Shown here piece after piece: positions 30,317 through 42,231 of a DNA stretch of 64,000 nucleotides (the first letter of the stretch is position 1; each line of letters starts with the position of its first letter). Where the stretch lies: NCBI GenBank assembly GCA_037951105.1, contig JBAMJV010003999.1:1-64000 (forward strand), given 5' to 3'. Origin of the DNA: Echinarachnius parma (Eukaryota > Echinodermata > Echinoidea > Clypeasteroida > Echinarachniidae). Position numbers and translations under genes: made by a program. The notes beneath the pieces were generated by a model that saw only the letters and a program-made list of their open reading frames with translations, was not told where the DNA came from and made no database searches.

Positions 30317-32706
30317 GGGGAGGGCCAATGTCGAAAAAAGTGACTTTAGGTTGCCAGATCTCCACAACAAGTTTAAACCGATTCGAATTGCAAGTATTTT
30401 TAATGAGACAACATAATTCAGAGGTCTACCTCAACAAATTTGTTGCGAACACCTCCAAATCCAAGATGGCGTCAAAAAAGGCAGCCGTTTTGTATTGCTA
30501 TAGATAATTGGCGATATTTCCCACACGACACCTTATATCAACATTATTCTGCAATCATATTAAAGACAATAACATTTCCTATAATCTGATACCAAACACC
30601 GTGAGGTTCAGGATATGTAACACGGTAATTTTTAGCCCCAAACTCAAATTGTATGCGTTTTCCCCAACAAATATGAAATTATTGATTTACATAATTACGC
30701 ATAAATCAATAATTGTATTAGCAGTTGAATGAATACTTTTCAAAAAACTGTCCAATTATATCAACAATACTCTCTGAAAATTTCAAATGTAAACCTTATC
30801 TGAACAAAAAGTTATAGTTCTTGGAAGTCAGCATTAGCTATCCACAAAACGGGTAGTTTTGCATGATTTCTCATGCTATACAGGGTGTCTCAAAAATGTG
30901 TAATCTTAAATAGAGGTCGAGAGGATTTGTATACCAAATGATTGCGTCAATCTCGGGACACCTTCAATTCCAGGTATGAACAAATAAAAAAAAGAAACAC
31001 CATTTCTTGTAATATGATGAATATTCCGCCATCGTTATGTAGTCCGCGTAGATGTCGTGTCTGTCCTGTATTTGTTTAATTGCATTTATCATAAATCAAA
31101 CGCTAAAAATGAACTTAATTCCACTCCACATGGAGCATTCCAGTCAGCTGCATACTGACGCGCATGTCATGCATATTGCGAATTCGAATCATACTGGGTG
31201 TCCATGATGTGTTTTAACAGTATCAAGATCATGCTCATTATCTTTAATAAGTGTCTTACTGAAGTACACAATATTCGGGACATACTTCAATATGTGCAGA
31301 GCGTATCTAGATTCGAACAACATCTATATCGCAAGGAACGCACCCTTCATGCCCTTCATATCTTATTACATGTACCTGGATACCATAAAGGTATATACAA
31401 TTTGTCTGACTCAGTATTTAAACAAAACAAACTCAATTGCTAAACTATTATGCACAACACCGAAAAGCCTCAACAGGCCTAATGTTTATTTTTGTTGCAC
31501 TACACTGTACTCGTGTAACCATGGTAACAACAGCCGATTATGGACAAAAATATATACCAAATCAAAATATTTATTTTAAAAACTTAAAAATAGCAGCTAA
31601 ATGGTGTTATTTCACATGTGACTGGTTTTCCTCCATGTTCACGCGAAAATTAGTGTGCATAATGCGGCTTGTAGTAGCCAGATACATGATTTATTGTATT
31701 TCTATTGTTGTTGTTACTATGGTTACAAATGTACACGGTGGTACAAAAAGTTACCATACGATAAACCTAAGTAATAGCCTTTCAAAGTGTTCTCCGAACC
31801 CTGAAAAAGTCTAGCTAACTGTGGTGTTCTGAATAATAATCATGTTATAAACATAATTATCCAGATATGGTCGATCCAAATGTAAATGACGAGCGCCTCC
31901 CATTTGAATATTGCACTAAATAGTGCACTTTGCATGATGAATTTATTATTGCAGTGAAATTACCGATACACTTTTTCCCTGTACTATTTCAAACCAATGG
32001 CGGCATATTCATGACATAAAAGAAGAAAACTGAAGGTTTTGCTAAAAAAAGGGTATAAACAATATGTCATTATTTAGGAGAAATTCTGGAATAAAGTCCG
32101 TAAACAAGAATTACATATATTGGGGCACCCTGTATAGTGTTCTAAATCGTACAAATTTGCTGTATTTGTCGATATCAAATGCTGAGTTCCAAGAACAATA
32201 ACTTTTTGTTCAGATACGGTATACACTTTAAATTTTCAGAGAGTATTGGTCATATAATTGGACAGTTTTTTGAAAAGTATTAATTCAACTGCTAATGCAA
32301 TTATTGATATATGTCAAATTATGTAAATCAATAATTTCATATTGTTGGGAAAAAATGCCCAAAATTTGAGTTTGGGGCTAAAAATGACCGTGTTACATAT
32401 CCTGAAACCCATTGTGTTTGGTATCAGATTATAGGAAATGTTATTGTCTTTAATATGATTGCAGAATAATGTTGATATAAGGTGTCGTTTGGGAAATCTC
32501 GCCACTAATCTATAGCAAGTCAAAACGGCTACTTCTTTGGACGCCATCTTGAATTTGGAGGTGTTCGCAACAAATTTTTTGAGGTAGACCTCTGAATTAA
32601 TTTGTCTCATTAAAAATACTTGCAAATAAAATTGGTTTAAACTTGTTGTGGAGATATGGCAACCTAAGTCCTTAAGGAAGCCACTTTTTCGATGTTGGCC
32701 CTCCCC
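30317..32706. mobile_element. TTAA-type TIR element with ~550-bp inverted arms
   Basis: The ends GGGGAGGGCCAA (left) and its complement (right) are bordered by CTAA (30313-30316) and TTAA (32707-32710), consistent with a TTAA duplication with one change. The arms (30317-30878 and about 32137-32706) are imperfect reverse complements (for example GAGGTCTACCTCAACAAATT against its mirror at 32.57 kb). A second element (30881-32132) sits between them. No transposase frame is seen. TTAA targeting is shared by piggyBac and Kolobok; the end bases do not favour piggyBac. Confidence 0.82.
30881..32132. mobile_element. TA-flanked CAGGGTGTC-type element nested in the TTAA-type element
   Basis: The ends are CAGGGTGTCTCAAAAATGTG and, as reverse complement, CAGGGTGCCCCAATATATG, with TA on both sides (30879-30880, 32133-32134), as in many Tc1/mariner families. 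The interior is about 1.25 kb with small frames only, such as 31198-31443 and 31437-31814, which show no DDE/D signature that I can recognise. Confidence 0.75.
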
Positions 32707-32710
32707 TTAA

Positions 32711-32752
32711 ACAGTCCTTTCTAGGACTACCATAGTCCTTTTCAGGACTCAC
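32711..32752 (+). repeat. AGTCCTTTCTAGGACT minisatellite, right part
   Basis: Two units after the TTAA-type element, followed by CCAATCCATCCATCTCACATGG. The corresponding sequence also borders the reversed array at 49.56 kb. Confidence 0.85.
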
Positions 32753-32759
32753 CAATCCA

Positions 32760-34177
32760 TCCATCTCACATGGTGCAACCGCAAACCACATGTATTATTT
32801 ACTTTTAGTTGATGAAGCGAATTGGGTTTGTGACTTTGGGAGGCAATTCCATGTATTTGGGCCAAAGTATTTTATAGTTCTTCTTGAAAATTAATTTCTA
32901 TAGTTTGGTAATCTAAAAACTTAATCATTGTATTATTTTGTAGAACCCTTTTTCAAACAATATGAGCAGGTTCATTTTTTACAACAATATTACAATTTAC
33001 TTTCAAAAGCACGTACAAATTTACCAAGAATTTTCTTTAAGACAAACACCTCCGGCCACAGCGTCTTTAATGTGAATAAAGCCCATGCAATAATTATTCG
33101 AATATTCTAAAAATTCAAGACTATTTATTTTTATCTGAGCTTACCGATTCCATGATTATCACTTCCTAATTACCGGCAAACTGTGATTTTCGCGCCGCCA
33201 AACCATTTAAACTGAGGGTAATAGAAGAAACGGTTTTCTGTTAATTTTCTGTTTACACGGGTTATACTGCTGCCATTAAGCGGCCACCTTTGTGTAATCA
33301 AGTTACGAAAACAGGTTCTTGGGTAAATTTGGGCAAATTATCACTTTCATATCGATACAAAGTCAACGTGATCCGATCTAGTTCTACATTTATGCAAACG
33401 CTGGTATATTCTTGTCTCTACATTGCTGGAATATGGTGATGGTCGTTTCGTTGACAAGGGTCAGGTCCTCATCCGTGCAGTCCACTCTGACGCACTCCAA
33501 GATGTGGTCCACTATTTGCATTTGACCTCAGCCGCAGTGGAACTCCTTGACGGGCATAACCTCATTTGACATTGTTTTGCAATGTTGGCCCTATAAGTCA
33601 GCATCCGATTCAGACATTTTCAATCTGGCCACTTCAAGTTTTGTCTTTTGATGGTGGCGATAGACGATTTTGTTTAGGTGGTGAGACAGAATAGAGGAAG
33701 CTGTGTTGGTAAGCAAGTCGTCTGTGGGAGGTTGATGTCCGTACAACATGTGTATGCAATCTGTGCACTATTTAATTCCTTCCTTTTATTAGTCAAGGCA
33801 GTAGGCCTTTAGTCTGGAGATCCGATCCCAGAGAGAGGATGTTATCTTCTCAACGTGTGTTGGTTAAGGACAACCTGCTCTCTGTACGAGGTTTTGTTGA
33901 TTATGTCTTGAAAGATTCTTTATAATGGGCTGATCTGCTCCATAATTGGCAAGCACATTTTGCAGATGACATGCAGGGGGCAACATCTGTTGTTTGTATA
34001 TAGTCAGAGTTAGAAGTTGCTAGCTTCCCGATGATGGCATTTCGAGGGTCCACCTGTCATATTTTGGGTGTAAGGTACAATCGATTGTTCACCGAGGTAG
34101 ACAATATGGATGTTCGCAGAGGTTAATCTGCACATTGTTCCAATCTACCCTCAGTTGTCACAATTTGGGCAATGAGG
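32760..34177 (-). other. Mostly unassigned DNA with a decayed LINE C-terminus
   Basis: No intact gene is seen. On the minus strand at about 33.44-33.60 kb a broken reading gives VKEFHCG ... VDHILECVRVDCTDEDLTL. This resembles the CxxC-QTVDHIL-C end of many LINE RT proteins, so the region probably holds a decayed retrotransposon tail. The rest, including 32.76-33.42 kb, shows nothing I can assign. Confidence 0.4.
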
Positions 34178-34185
34178 TTAATAAC

Positions 34186-35832
34186 CATAGGCGCCGGAAG
34201 TGGGGGGGCAGGGGGGGCGGCCGCCCCCCCCAATCCAAAAAGTGGGGGGGCAAAACGCAATTTTACCCCCCCAAAAAGCCCCCCCCTCCAAAAAAAAAAA
34301 AAAGAGTGGGAAAGACACAATCAAATGTATGAGCTTACGTTTAAAAACTAGTTTACACATCCATTTTCAATTTTCGCTGCGCGCTTCGCGCGCGAACAGA
34401 TTATCTCAGTTTGTTGTAAACATCTGATGAGCATGGACATTTTATTATTTTTTTTAAAACTCGGATTCTAAATTTCCTTCACAGGTATGGCATGCAGTGC
34501 ACCAAATTGCACCATTTCAAGTATATAAATGCAAAATCTTCCCCGTGGGAGGGGGATACCCCCTCCCAAACCCTCCCCCTCTGGCTCTGCCCAAGCCCTC
34601 GGTCGCTTCGCTCCCTCGGGATTCATCATTCAACCCAGGCCATGTTGTTGGATCTTACATGCGCCATATGGTTTATGTTGGAACTGTGTATGACACTAAA
34701 TACAATATTTATGTGTGAGTTTGGGTGCATATTTATTAGTGCGTCAATTATTTGTTTACTTCATGAAAAATATAGCAAATTATAACACGCTTTCCTAGAT
34801 ACAGTTAATCTTAAGCCCGAATTTCCTATCTAGGTATGCACCAGATTGCACAATTTCAAGTCCATAAATGGAAAATCTTTCTTACCGTGGGAGGGAGATA
34901 TCCCCTCCCAAACCCTCCCCCTCCCTCCCTGCCCCAGCCCTCAGGCGCTTCGCTCCCTCGGGACTCATTATTGGCTGTGTGTTGTTGGATCATACATAAT
35001 GTTGCATAATTATGGTTTATGTTGTTGTGTGTGTTTTGGGGTAAACATTTATTAGTTTGTCAATTATTTGTTTTCTACGTGAAAAATATATTAAAACTTC
35101 CTGGTCAGTGGCGGATCTACGGGGGGGGGGGGGGGGGGTTTAGGGGGTTTAACCCCCCCCCCCCCCCCCCCTTGGGCTGCCAAGTGAAAATGTGATGTGG
35201 AAAACATCACTTACGGGGGTTCAAAATAGCAAAAAAATCGCCGCTTCGCGGCTTGTGGACGATGCTCCGCATCGTCATTGGGTCAAACCCCCCCCCCTTA
35301 GCAAAAAAAACATCACTTACGAGGGTTCAAAATAGCAAAAAAAATCGCCGCTTCGCGGCTCGTGGACGATGCTCCGCATCGTCATTGGGTCAAAACCCCC
35401 CTTAGCAATAAGACATCACTTAAGAGGGTTCAAAATGGCAAAAAAAATCGCCGCTTCGCGGCTCATGGACGATGCTCCGCATCGTCATTGGGTCAACCCC
35501 CCCCCCTTAGCAAAAAGCTAGATCCGCCCCTGCTGGTCGATCAAATCATATCCCGCTTTCCCAAATACAGCCGAATTTCCTATCTAGGTATGCACCAGAT
35601 TGCACAATTTGAAGTCCAAAAATGCAAAAGCTCCCTACCGTGGGAGGGGGGACACCCCCCTCCCACACCCTCCCCCCGCTCAGTCGCTTCGCTCCCTCGC
35701 AATGTCTCACTCTCACATCTGGCTCAAAGTTGGCAATCCAGAGTGTGGTTGGGCATGAGCCCCTACACAGACAAATGGTGAGCCCCCTTGGGGTTTTGCC
35801 CCCCCAATCCAAAACTGCTTCCGGCGCGCCTG
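34186..35832 (+). mobile_element. hAT-like non-autonomous element, copy 3
   Basis: The ends CATAGGCGCCGGAAG and CTTCCGGCGCGCCTG are flanked by the exact 8-bp duplication TTAATAAC (34178-34185, 35833-35840). It is collinear with copies 1 and 2 over its whole length, with differences chiefly in C/G/A run lengths. It contains the nested MITE at 35106-35532. The near-identity of three copies at unrelated targets points to recent mobilisation, by a transposase encoded elsewhere. Confidence 0.95.
35106..35532 (+). mobile_element. Nested CAGTGGCGGATCTA-type MITE inside hAT-like copy 3
   Basis: Same unit as 11838-12267, flanked by CTGGT at 35101-35105 and 35533-35537. Confidence 0.8.
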
Positions 35833-35840
35833 TTAATAAC

Positions 35841-36104
35841 TCTAATGTTTAAAATGTTCTTGATCATTGGTGGATGGGGATAGCCAGCACAAGTCCTAAA
35901 GTGGATACAAGGCAGTAATCATAATGTGACCCATTGTCACTAAATAACTGTTAAGGCTGGACATATCACTGTTTTAATCTTGGATGTATCTAAAAGTGTA
36001 TACTAATTACTATTATTGATACTGTTGCATCGGGGATGATGTGGAAATTTGTATTGTTGTGTTACTTTTACGATTACGATTGAAAAGTAATGTTAATTTT
36101 GAGT
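35841..36104. other. Unassigned spacer before the LINE-C 3' end
   Basis: No gene or repeat recognised. Confidence 0.4.
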
Positions 36105-36541
36105 GATTGATTTGATTTGATTTGATTTGATTTTATTTTATTTCCACATTCAAAGTTTAAAATACAATGTAAAAGCAAAGCATACAAAAACATATCATAT
36201 ACATAACAACTACTACTGCAAATATACATTTACATAATTATATACAAACAAGTAAAGCATGAACAAAAAAACAAAAACAACAACAACAAACAAGACACCA
36301 TAGATTGAAAATACAGAAGTAAGGGGGAAAAGTATAAACCGTATTTGAATGTGGGGGGATAACCAAAAGCCAAAATAAAGGCTTATCTAGGGCAGTCCCC
36401 GAGAAACTAACAAAAGACTGGATAATGAATACATGTATAGGGATTAGAGAGACAGAGAGGGATGTAGTGAGAGAGAAAGTAAACAGAGAGGGGGAGGGGA
36501 GATAAAAAACTAAAAGAGTTTGTTTACATGCATGAACAGTT

Positions 36542-38312
36542 CTAAGAGTGATTGCACAGCATAATATACAATTTGAATTTCTTTTTAAAATTGGATAATG
36601 TTGGACACAATTTTAATTCATTTGGTACCATATTCCAGCTTTTTGATCCTACAAGGGTAATGGTAGTTCTTGAGAAATTATATTTATACAATGGTACACG
36701 TACATTCCCCTGAGCTCTTGTGTTGTGTTGATGAATTGCACAATTGAGATTTAAAATATTATTAAATATGGATGGAAGTGAGCCTTTAAAATAAGAATAC
36801 ATAAAAATTGCAATTTGGAATTGATTCAATTGATATATAGTTACAATATTTAATTTATAAAACAAAGGAGAGCTATGGCTAAGAGGTTGGGCATTACACA
36901 TTATTCTTATTATACGTTTTTGAAGTATATACAGCCTATTGCTAATTGATATTGCACAATTTCCCCATACTATATTGCAATATGATAAATAAGGTAAAAT
37001 CAGTGTATTATACAACATTTAAACTACTTTCATTGGAACAATGGGCTTTACACGATAAATAACACCAATTGCTCTACATATTTTACAAGATATATCATTG
37101 ACATGTTCTCTCCATGATAATTTTGCATCAATTGTTACGCCTAAGAACTTTATTTTATCAACCTTCTGAATATCAATATTACCAATTTTAATTTTAAGCT
37201 TGGCATTATCTACAAATAAATGTATTGGCTTAAAAAGCATGTAACATGTTTTATCCATATTAATAATTAAACGATTTGCAATAAACCACTTACGAACATT
37301 GTTCATTCCCGTATTGACTATATTATTCAATTCAACTATATCAGTGCCTGAAAAAAATAAGTTTGTATCATCTGCAAACATAATTGAAAAGAATAAATCA
37401 CTAACATACTGAAAATCATTCACAAATAACAAAAATAGCAATGGTCCAAGCACAGATCCCTGCGGAACACCTGTTTGTATGTAATGTGTGTCAGATGAAC
37501 AATTATCGACATAAACAAATAGTTTACGATTAAAAAGGTGACTATGAAACCATTTCAAAATGTTTCCTCTTATGCCATAATGCTCTAATTTTTTCAATAA
37601 TATATCATGGTTTATACAATCGAAAGCTTTCGAGAGGTCTAAAAAGATTCCTATTAAAAATTTCTTTTGTTCAAAAATATTGGCAAGATTATGAGTAAAT
37701 TCTAAAAAGTGCAGTACTTGTTGAGTAGCCATGTCGAAAACCAAATTGCCTTTCATATAAAATATTATTCCTCTCTATATAACTCATGAGTTTATTATAC
37801 ATTATTTTTTCAAATGTCTTTGTAAATACTGACAATAACGAAATCGGTCTATAGTTTGATGCCATATTTTTGTCACCCTTTTTAAATACTTGAACTACTT
37901 TAGCTAACTTAAGTTGGTCCGGAAATACTCCGCACTCCAATGAAAGATTAAAAATATTGCACAATGGCTGTAAAATAAAAGTAATAGTCTTTTTATACAC
38001 TTTAACATCATCAAACCCCGGGCTCTTATTAACTTTAAAATCACAAACAACTTCTAAAATATCGGCAAGAGTTATTGGTGCTAAAAACATAGAATGGGGT
38101 AATCTTTTTTTAAAGTAATATTCAAAATCAATTTCACAATCTACTAACTTTTCTGTGAGCTTACCTCCTATTGTGCTAAAATAAGCATTAAAACAATTTA
38201 CAATATCATGTTTGTCTTCTTTTAAAATACCTTCATCTATAATTGATTTACATTGATCTTTAGTATTGGATTTATTAAGAATTTTGTTTATCATTTTCCA
38301 TGTTTTATTCAT
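36542..38312 (-). pseudogene. LINE-C ORF2: reverse transcriptase
   Basis: Three minus-strand segments read in order. 38312-37689 has TWKMINKILNKS, NKSPGFDDVKVY, ASNYRPISLLSVFTKTFEKI and FGFRHGYSTSTAL. 37756-37019, after a frameshift near 37715, has IGIFLDLSKAFDCINHDILL, TGVPQGSVLGPLLFLLFVND, the catalytic IMFADDTNLFF and FLGVTIDAKLSWREHV. After one TAA stop, 37018-36542 has LYNTLILPYLSYCNIVWG and SKSWNMVPNELK at the end. Block order and FADD with GSVLGPLLF are typical of the CR1 clade. There is no RNase H. One shift and one stop break an otherwise complete RT. Confidence 0.92.
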
Positions 38313-38339
38313 ATCACCATTTAATTCATTAAATTTATT

Positions 38340-39347
38340 TTAATATTCGCGTTTACACTTTCTCATTTGTGTATTAAATACATTTATAAATTTATTGAAT
38401 CTTCTTTTTCTTATTACTGTAGGATTCTTAACATACTTCCTATACAATACATGTTTCTTTTTGCACATTTTACGCAACGAATTATTAAACCAAGGTTTCT
38501 TTTCCTTTTTCAATTTCGATTGAACTTTCTTTACAGGAAAACATTTATTATAAAGGAGCATATATTGATTTAAAAATGATTCAAATCTGTCATTTACATC
38601 ATCGAAATTGTGTATAAATAACCAATCTTGTTCACGTAACATGGTACTAAACCGGGCAATAGATTCGTCATTTATCACACGTTTATAATAGAAAGATTGA
38701 GGTAGTGTATTTTTTATATTACGAGATATTGCGAATATTGCACAATGGTCACTAAAATCACAAGAGAATATACCAGAGTAGCATATATTATCTATATTAT
38801 TCGTAAAAATATTATCTAAAAGAGTCGCACACTCAACAGTGACTCGTGTAGGCTTAGAAATTAAAGGAGTAAAAGAAAAGGATGTTAGCAAGTCGAAGAA
38901 ACTATTTGATGATGTATTCAAACTCAATAAATTTACATTGAAATCTCCAAGTAAAAGACTCTCCTTTTTTTCATTTGATATTTTTTGTAAAATTATTTCA
39001 AGTTTGTCAATAAAAGATAATATTAGTTTATCTGGAGGCCTATATATAATATTAACTATAACATTTTTATGAGAATGTAAATTATGTACTTCAATACAAA
39101 TAGATTCAAAAACATCATCCATAATTTCTAAGTCATGTCGTCTTTTAAAATCAACATCCTTATGAACATAAATACCTACACCACCTCCTCGTTTGTGAGT
39201 ACGATTATTGGCAAGAAAAGCATAATTAGGAATATTTAAAAATGTGCATTCACTCTCTTTTAACCAAGTCTCTGTTAATCCAATTATATCAAATTTTAAG
39301 TCAAAACAGTCTAAAAAATTGTTCATATTATCAAAATTCTTCTTTAA
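38340..39347 (-). pseudogene. LINE-C ORF2: APE-type endonuclease
   Basis: The minus frame reads FDIIGLTETWLKESE, KRGGGVGIYVHKDVDF, VIVNIIYRPP, SLLLGDFNVNLLSL, ATLLDNIFTN and CDFSDHCAIFAIS, the sequential APE motifs including the GDFN and SDH blocks, then KKPWFNNSLRKMCKKKHVLY, the EN-RT linker. It ends at a TAA near 38340 and continues in frame into the RT segment. Its first residues (NCRS, LKKNFDNMNN) are separated by the TTAA-type MITE at 39348-39902. Confidence 0.92.
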
Positions 39348-39902
39348 AGGGAAAGTTGAGTTTTGGTAGAGAGGGCGCTAAACTACTTAATTTGTTTGTG
39401 AGGTAATGAAAAACTGAGTGTAAAATTTGAAAGAGCATAATATTTCAACAATAAAATCATCTTTGTTTGATCAAAATCGGTTCAGAAACGGCTGAAATAT
39501 CCATAAATATAACAATTTGTAATAAACCTGGGGCCCCGGGTTTATTAGAGAATTTTGAACCAGCCGTTAAAAATTCAAAAAAATACTTCCTCTTTTCAAA
39601 AAGTTACAAAATAGGTATTTAAATAGTTGTTGGTTATTTCTCTATCTAATCACTATTTCAACAAAGCATCCCATGCACAATATTTTATTCAAAATGGTTG
39701 AAACCGATGAGTGTTTAGAGAGCGCCCTCTTACGTTTTAACGGCTCTTTTTTAATGAGAACATGATCTTTACTACGTCATTTGTAATTTTGTGTTCCTTT
39801 CTAGTTATAACTATTAGTTTGTAATGTAATGATGCAGGTTTTGGTTACTAAAATTCAGTTTCACTAAAACTGTACTCTCCTTACCAGAACTCAACTATCC
39901 CT
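39348..39902. mobile_element. TTAA-type MITE (555 bp) in LINE-C ORF2
   Basis: The ends AGGGAAAGTTGAGTTTTGGT and (reverse complement) AGGGATAGTTGAGTTCTGGT are flanked by TTAA at 39344-39347 and 39903-39906. Removing it and one TTAA joins VIHFNCRS to LKKNFDNMNNFL in frame, so the insertion point is certain. It has no coding capacity. End bases AGG after TTAA fit Kolobok-type better than piggyBac-type elements. Confidence 0.9.
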
Positions 39903-39906
39903 TTAA

Positions 39907-40030
39907 GCTTCGGCAATTAAAATGTATCACAGATAATTGTGTATTATCAACAAAAGTTTGAATATTAAATTCATCAGGAGTCACAAAGGTAATCTATCTG
40001 ATATCGTATCCATGTTTAACTAGGGCAAGG
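39907..40030 (-). pseudogene. LINE-C ORF2: N-terminal residues
   Basis: The minus-strand frame reads TPDEFNIQTFVDNTQLSVIH, then FNCRS at the MITE junction. This is the usual lead into the endonuclease. The upstream start was not fixed; stops occur further upstream in this frame. Confidence 0.7.
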
Positions 40031-40355
40031 CTGGCGTTCATATGCTGTGATGTTATGCATGTAGATTGGGATTGAAAACATACCAGTAAAAGAGAAAGCA
40101 TTGTAATGAAAGTTTGCAATTTACAAAAGGAAAGGAAATGTAAGAAGAAATACAAAAAAATATATTTGTTAAGCTAAAAGTGAAACAACATACAAAAAAG
40201 AAAAGAAAACGTTAAAAACATTCAAAAATGATTTTAAATGATTCAAAAGTCTGTGACAAGAATAAATATGTTCAAATGGCATGCAGCCAGGAGCAAAATG
40301 ATTTTCGAAATGTTGACTTTGAGGATTAAAATGTATTATGTCTAAACTCACGAGT

Positions 40356-40985
40356 CTAAAGTCTTCTCAGATCATCGATACTGTTTATTCCGCGTTTCAT
40401 CGGGTCACCACCAGTCTTGATCAGCGAAATGATGCGGCCGTCTGCTGTCCAGGCATCTTGAACTTGCTCACATTTCTTTGCCTCCATCAGTAGCTTTGCG
40501 TTCGTGCTTGTGAGATCTTCTTGTATTGACTTTCTTTGACCTGCTAATTTTCGGCGATTCCTCATGATGAGTTGTCGCATTCGATAGGACACGAATTTGA
40601 CAATGATGGGACGCGGTGCATGCTGATCTCTCTTCCTTGGATCCGGTTCCTTCCTCCTCTGGGTGATTCTGTGCGATCGCTCTATGTCCGCCATGCTGAG
40701 CGGGACCTTGAGGGTGTCGTTGGCCAATTTGATGATGGCCTCATCTGTACCCTCGCGATCTTGTTCGGCGATTCCATAAAATCTCAGGCAATTGGGTCTC
40801 GAGTACTGGTCTTAAGTGTTGGCGTTTCGTCTTGAAGCATCAATGGCTGCACCTTGTGATTTCACCCTCTCCTCCAGCGCCTTGATCTTCCGATCTCGTT
40901 CTCTGGCTCCCGACTCTAGATCGAGGACTAGACCTTCCAGCTTCTCAACTGTCGTTGTCAGCTCAGCAAGCCGATCCTACAGTGA
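40356..40985 (-). pseudogene. LINE-C ORF1: coiled coil plus RRM-like domain, 5' truncated
   Basis: The minus strand reads a heptad-rich segment (LAELTTTVEKLEGLVLDLES, RDRKIKALEERVKSQGA), then an in-frame TAA, then QYSRPNCLRFYGIAEQDREG, ADIERSHRITQRRKEP, APRPIIVKFVSYRMRQLIMR, RKSIQEDLTSTNAKLLMEAK and WTADGRIISLIKTGG, ending at 40356. This is the coiled-coil, RRM and C-terminal-domain order of LINE ORF1 RNA-binding chaperones (Transposase_22-like). The frame from 40727 to 40356 is clean. The N-terminus is lost at about 40985, at the element's 5' truncation. Confidence 0.85.
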
Positions 40986-40990
40986 CCAGT

Positions 40991-41426
40991 GACTGTTTTT
41001 TTTTACAATGTATAATGTTTAACAACTTAATTTCAGCCAACTTCAGCCAACTAACAAATGGTTAACAACATGTTTTCTGCTTACTTGAGCCATAATTCAG
41101 TTTCAATGATATGCCTTTCAGAGTTCAGAGTAAATTTTGTTGATTTTAGTGACCCAGTTTGATGGATAAGTGGATCATTAAAGTTAATTCGATGTGCGCT
41201 CTTGACTGCAATGTGACTGGATAATATGATATGGTCCATACTTTGACACATGTTTTCTGTCAGGGCGGTTCGTCATTCTTGATCACTTAAGGGTTTGACT
41301 ATTCTAACCAAAACATACATACGATGTAATTAGCATAAAATTCATTCTTTCAATTAGTTATTGTTTGGTTGTTTAGTAGTGATCGATGAGTCACATACTT
41401 GCTTTGTTATAACGTTTGCTCGCAAG
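40991..41426 (+). other. Unique-looking DNA before the first Ig exon (intronic or upstream)
   Basis: No repeat or open frame is recognised. The last ~30 bases (TTGCTTTGTTATAACGTTTG then CTCGCAAG) are pyrimidine-leaning and end in AG, acting as the likely splice acceptor for the exon at 41427. Confidence 0.5.
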
Positions 41427-41783
41427 ATCCAACTCCTGCTTACGCTGCCAGCATGACGTGCGTCCGATCCGTCGCGATTGAAATTGGGACGACAGCCCAT
41501 CTCTCCTGTTCCTACTCATCCTCCTCATCGTCATCCGGTTGGACTGTTACGTGGTATGCCGATCGTGGCTCAGCATCGGGTTCATCGTCGTTGGTGGAGA
41601 TCATTCGTTGTGGCAGAGGCTGTTCATTCCTGAGGACGGTGAAGTACGGGCTGAATGTCACCCGAGAGACGGGTGATATCACATTAGCAGTGTTCGACAC
41701 CGAGACAACAGATTCTCTGAATTACACTTGCATCGTCACTGGTGAAGGAATACAATCGGTAGTTATTGAACTGGAAGTGGAAG
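41427..41783 (+). CDS. Exon: V-like immunoglobulin domain of a surface-receptor-type gene
   Basis: The open frame reads DPTPAYAASMTCVRSV, IEIGTTAHLSCSYSSSSSSS, GWTVTWYAD, IIRCGRGCSFLRTVKYGLNV, TRETGDITLAVFD, DSLNYTCIVTGEG and VVIELEVE. An Ig fold is indicated by the Cys in LSCSY, the Trp in VTWY and the Cys in NYTC, the usual B-, C- and F-strand marks. Extra cysteines (MTCV, RCGRGC) suggest added disulfides. The exon ends at a strong donor (AAG/GTGAGT at 41783/41784) and is phase 1 at both ends, as Ig exons usually are. It joins in frame to 45164 (G+AG gives Glu). Upstream exons with a signal peptide were not found. The specific receptor is not identified. Confidence 0.82.
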
Positions 41784-42231
41784 GTGAGTATAAACGTGAA
41801 ATAGTATACAACTAACGAAAGGGCTTCTTGTGATAGACTAAGTCAAATCTATTACCGAGGTGGGCTCGGAAATGACTATTACCCGAAGCGTAGCTGAGGG
41901 TAATAGTCATTTTGAGCCCACCGAGGTAATAGATTGCCTATCACAATCAAGCACATTAGTTAGTTGTTTTTTTATCACTCATCAATATCACGGATGCGTT
42001 CATCTTATAGCAAAATAAGTGAAAATCTCTTCAATATTTCATAAAATCGCTCGTAAATTTTGACATAAAAATCAATCGACATTGATGAAGCCAGTATGAG
42101 CCTCCAGAACCATGGCGCATCTAATACGCTTAATGTCACTGTTTATTTTGCGCATACAATAACAAAGACGCATAATTATCTGAGTGCGCACCAACGCGCT
42201 GGCAGTTGCGCACATGTATATATATCTATAT

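Larger units (their letters stand above)
36105..40990 (-). mobile_element. LINE-C: CR1-like two-ORF non-LTR retrotransposon
   Basis: A minus-strand element running from a 5'-truncated ORF1 near 40.98 kb, through ORF2 (EN-RT, about 40.02-36.54 kb), to a 3' UTR ending in a TCAAA-type microsatellite tail at about 36105-36135 (ATTTGATTTGATTTGATT on the plus strand). CR1-group LINEs typically end in such short repeats rather than poly-A. ORF2 is interrupted only by a few stops and shifts plus a 555-bp TTAA-type MITE. Confidence 0.88.
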
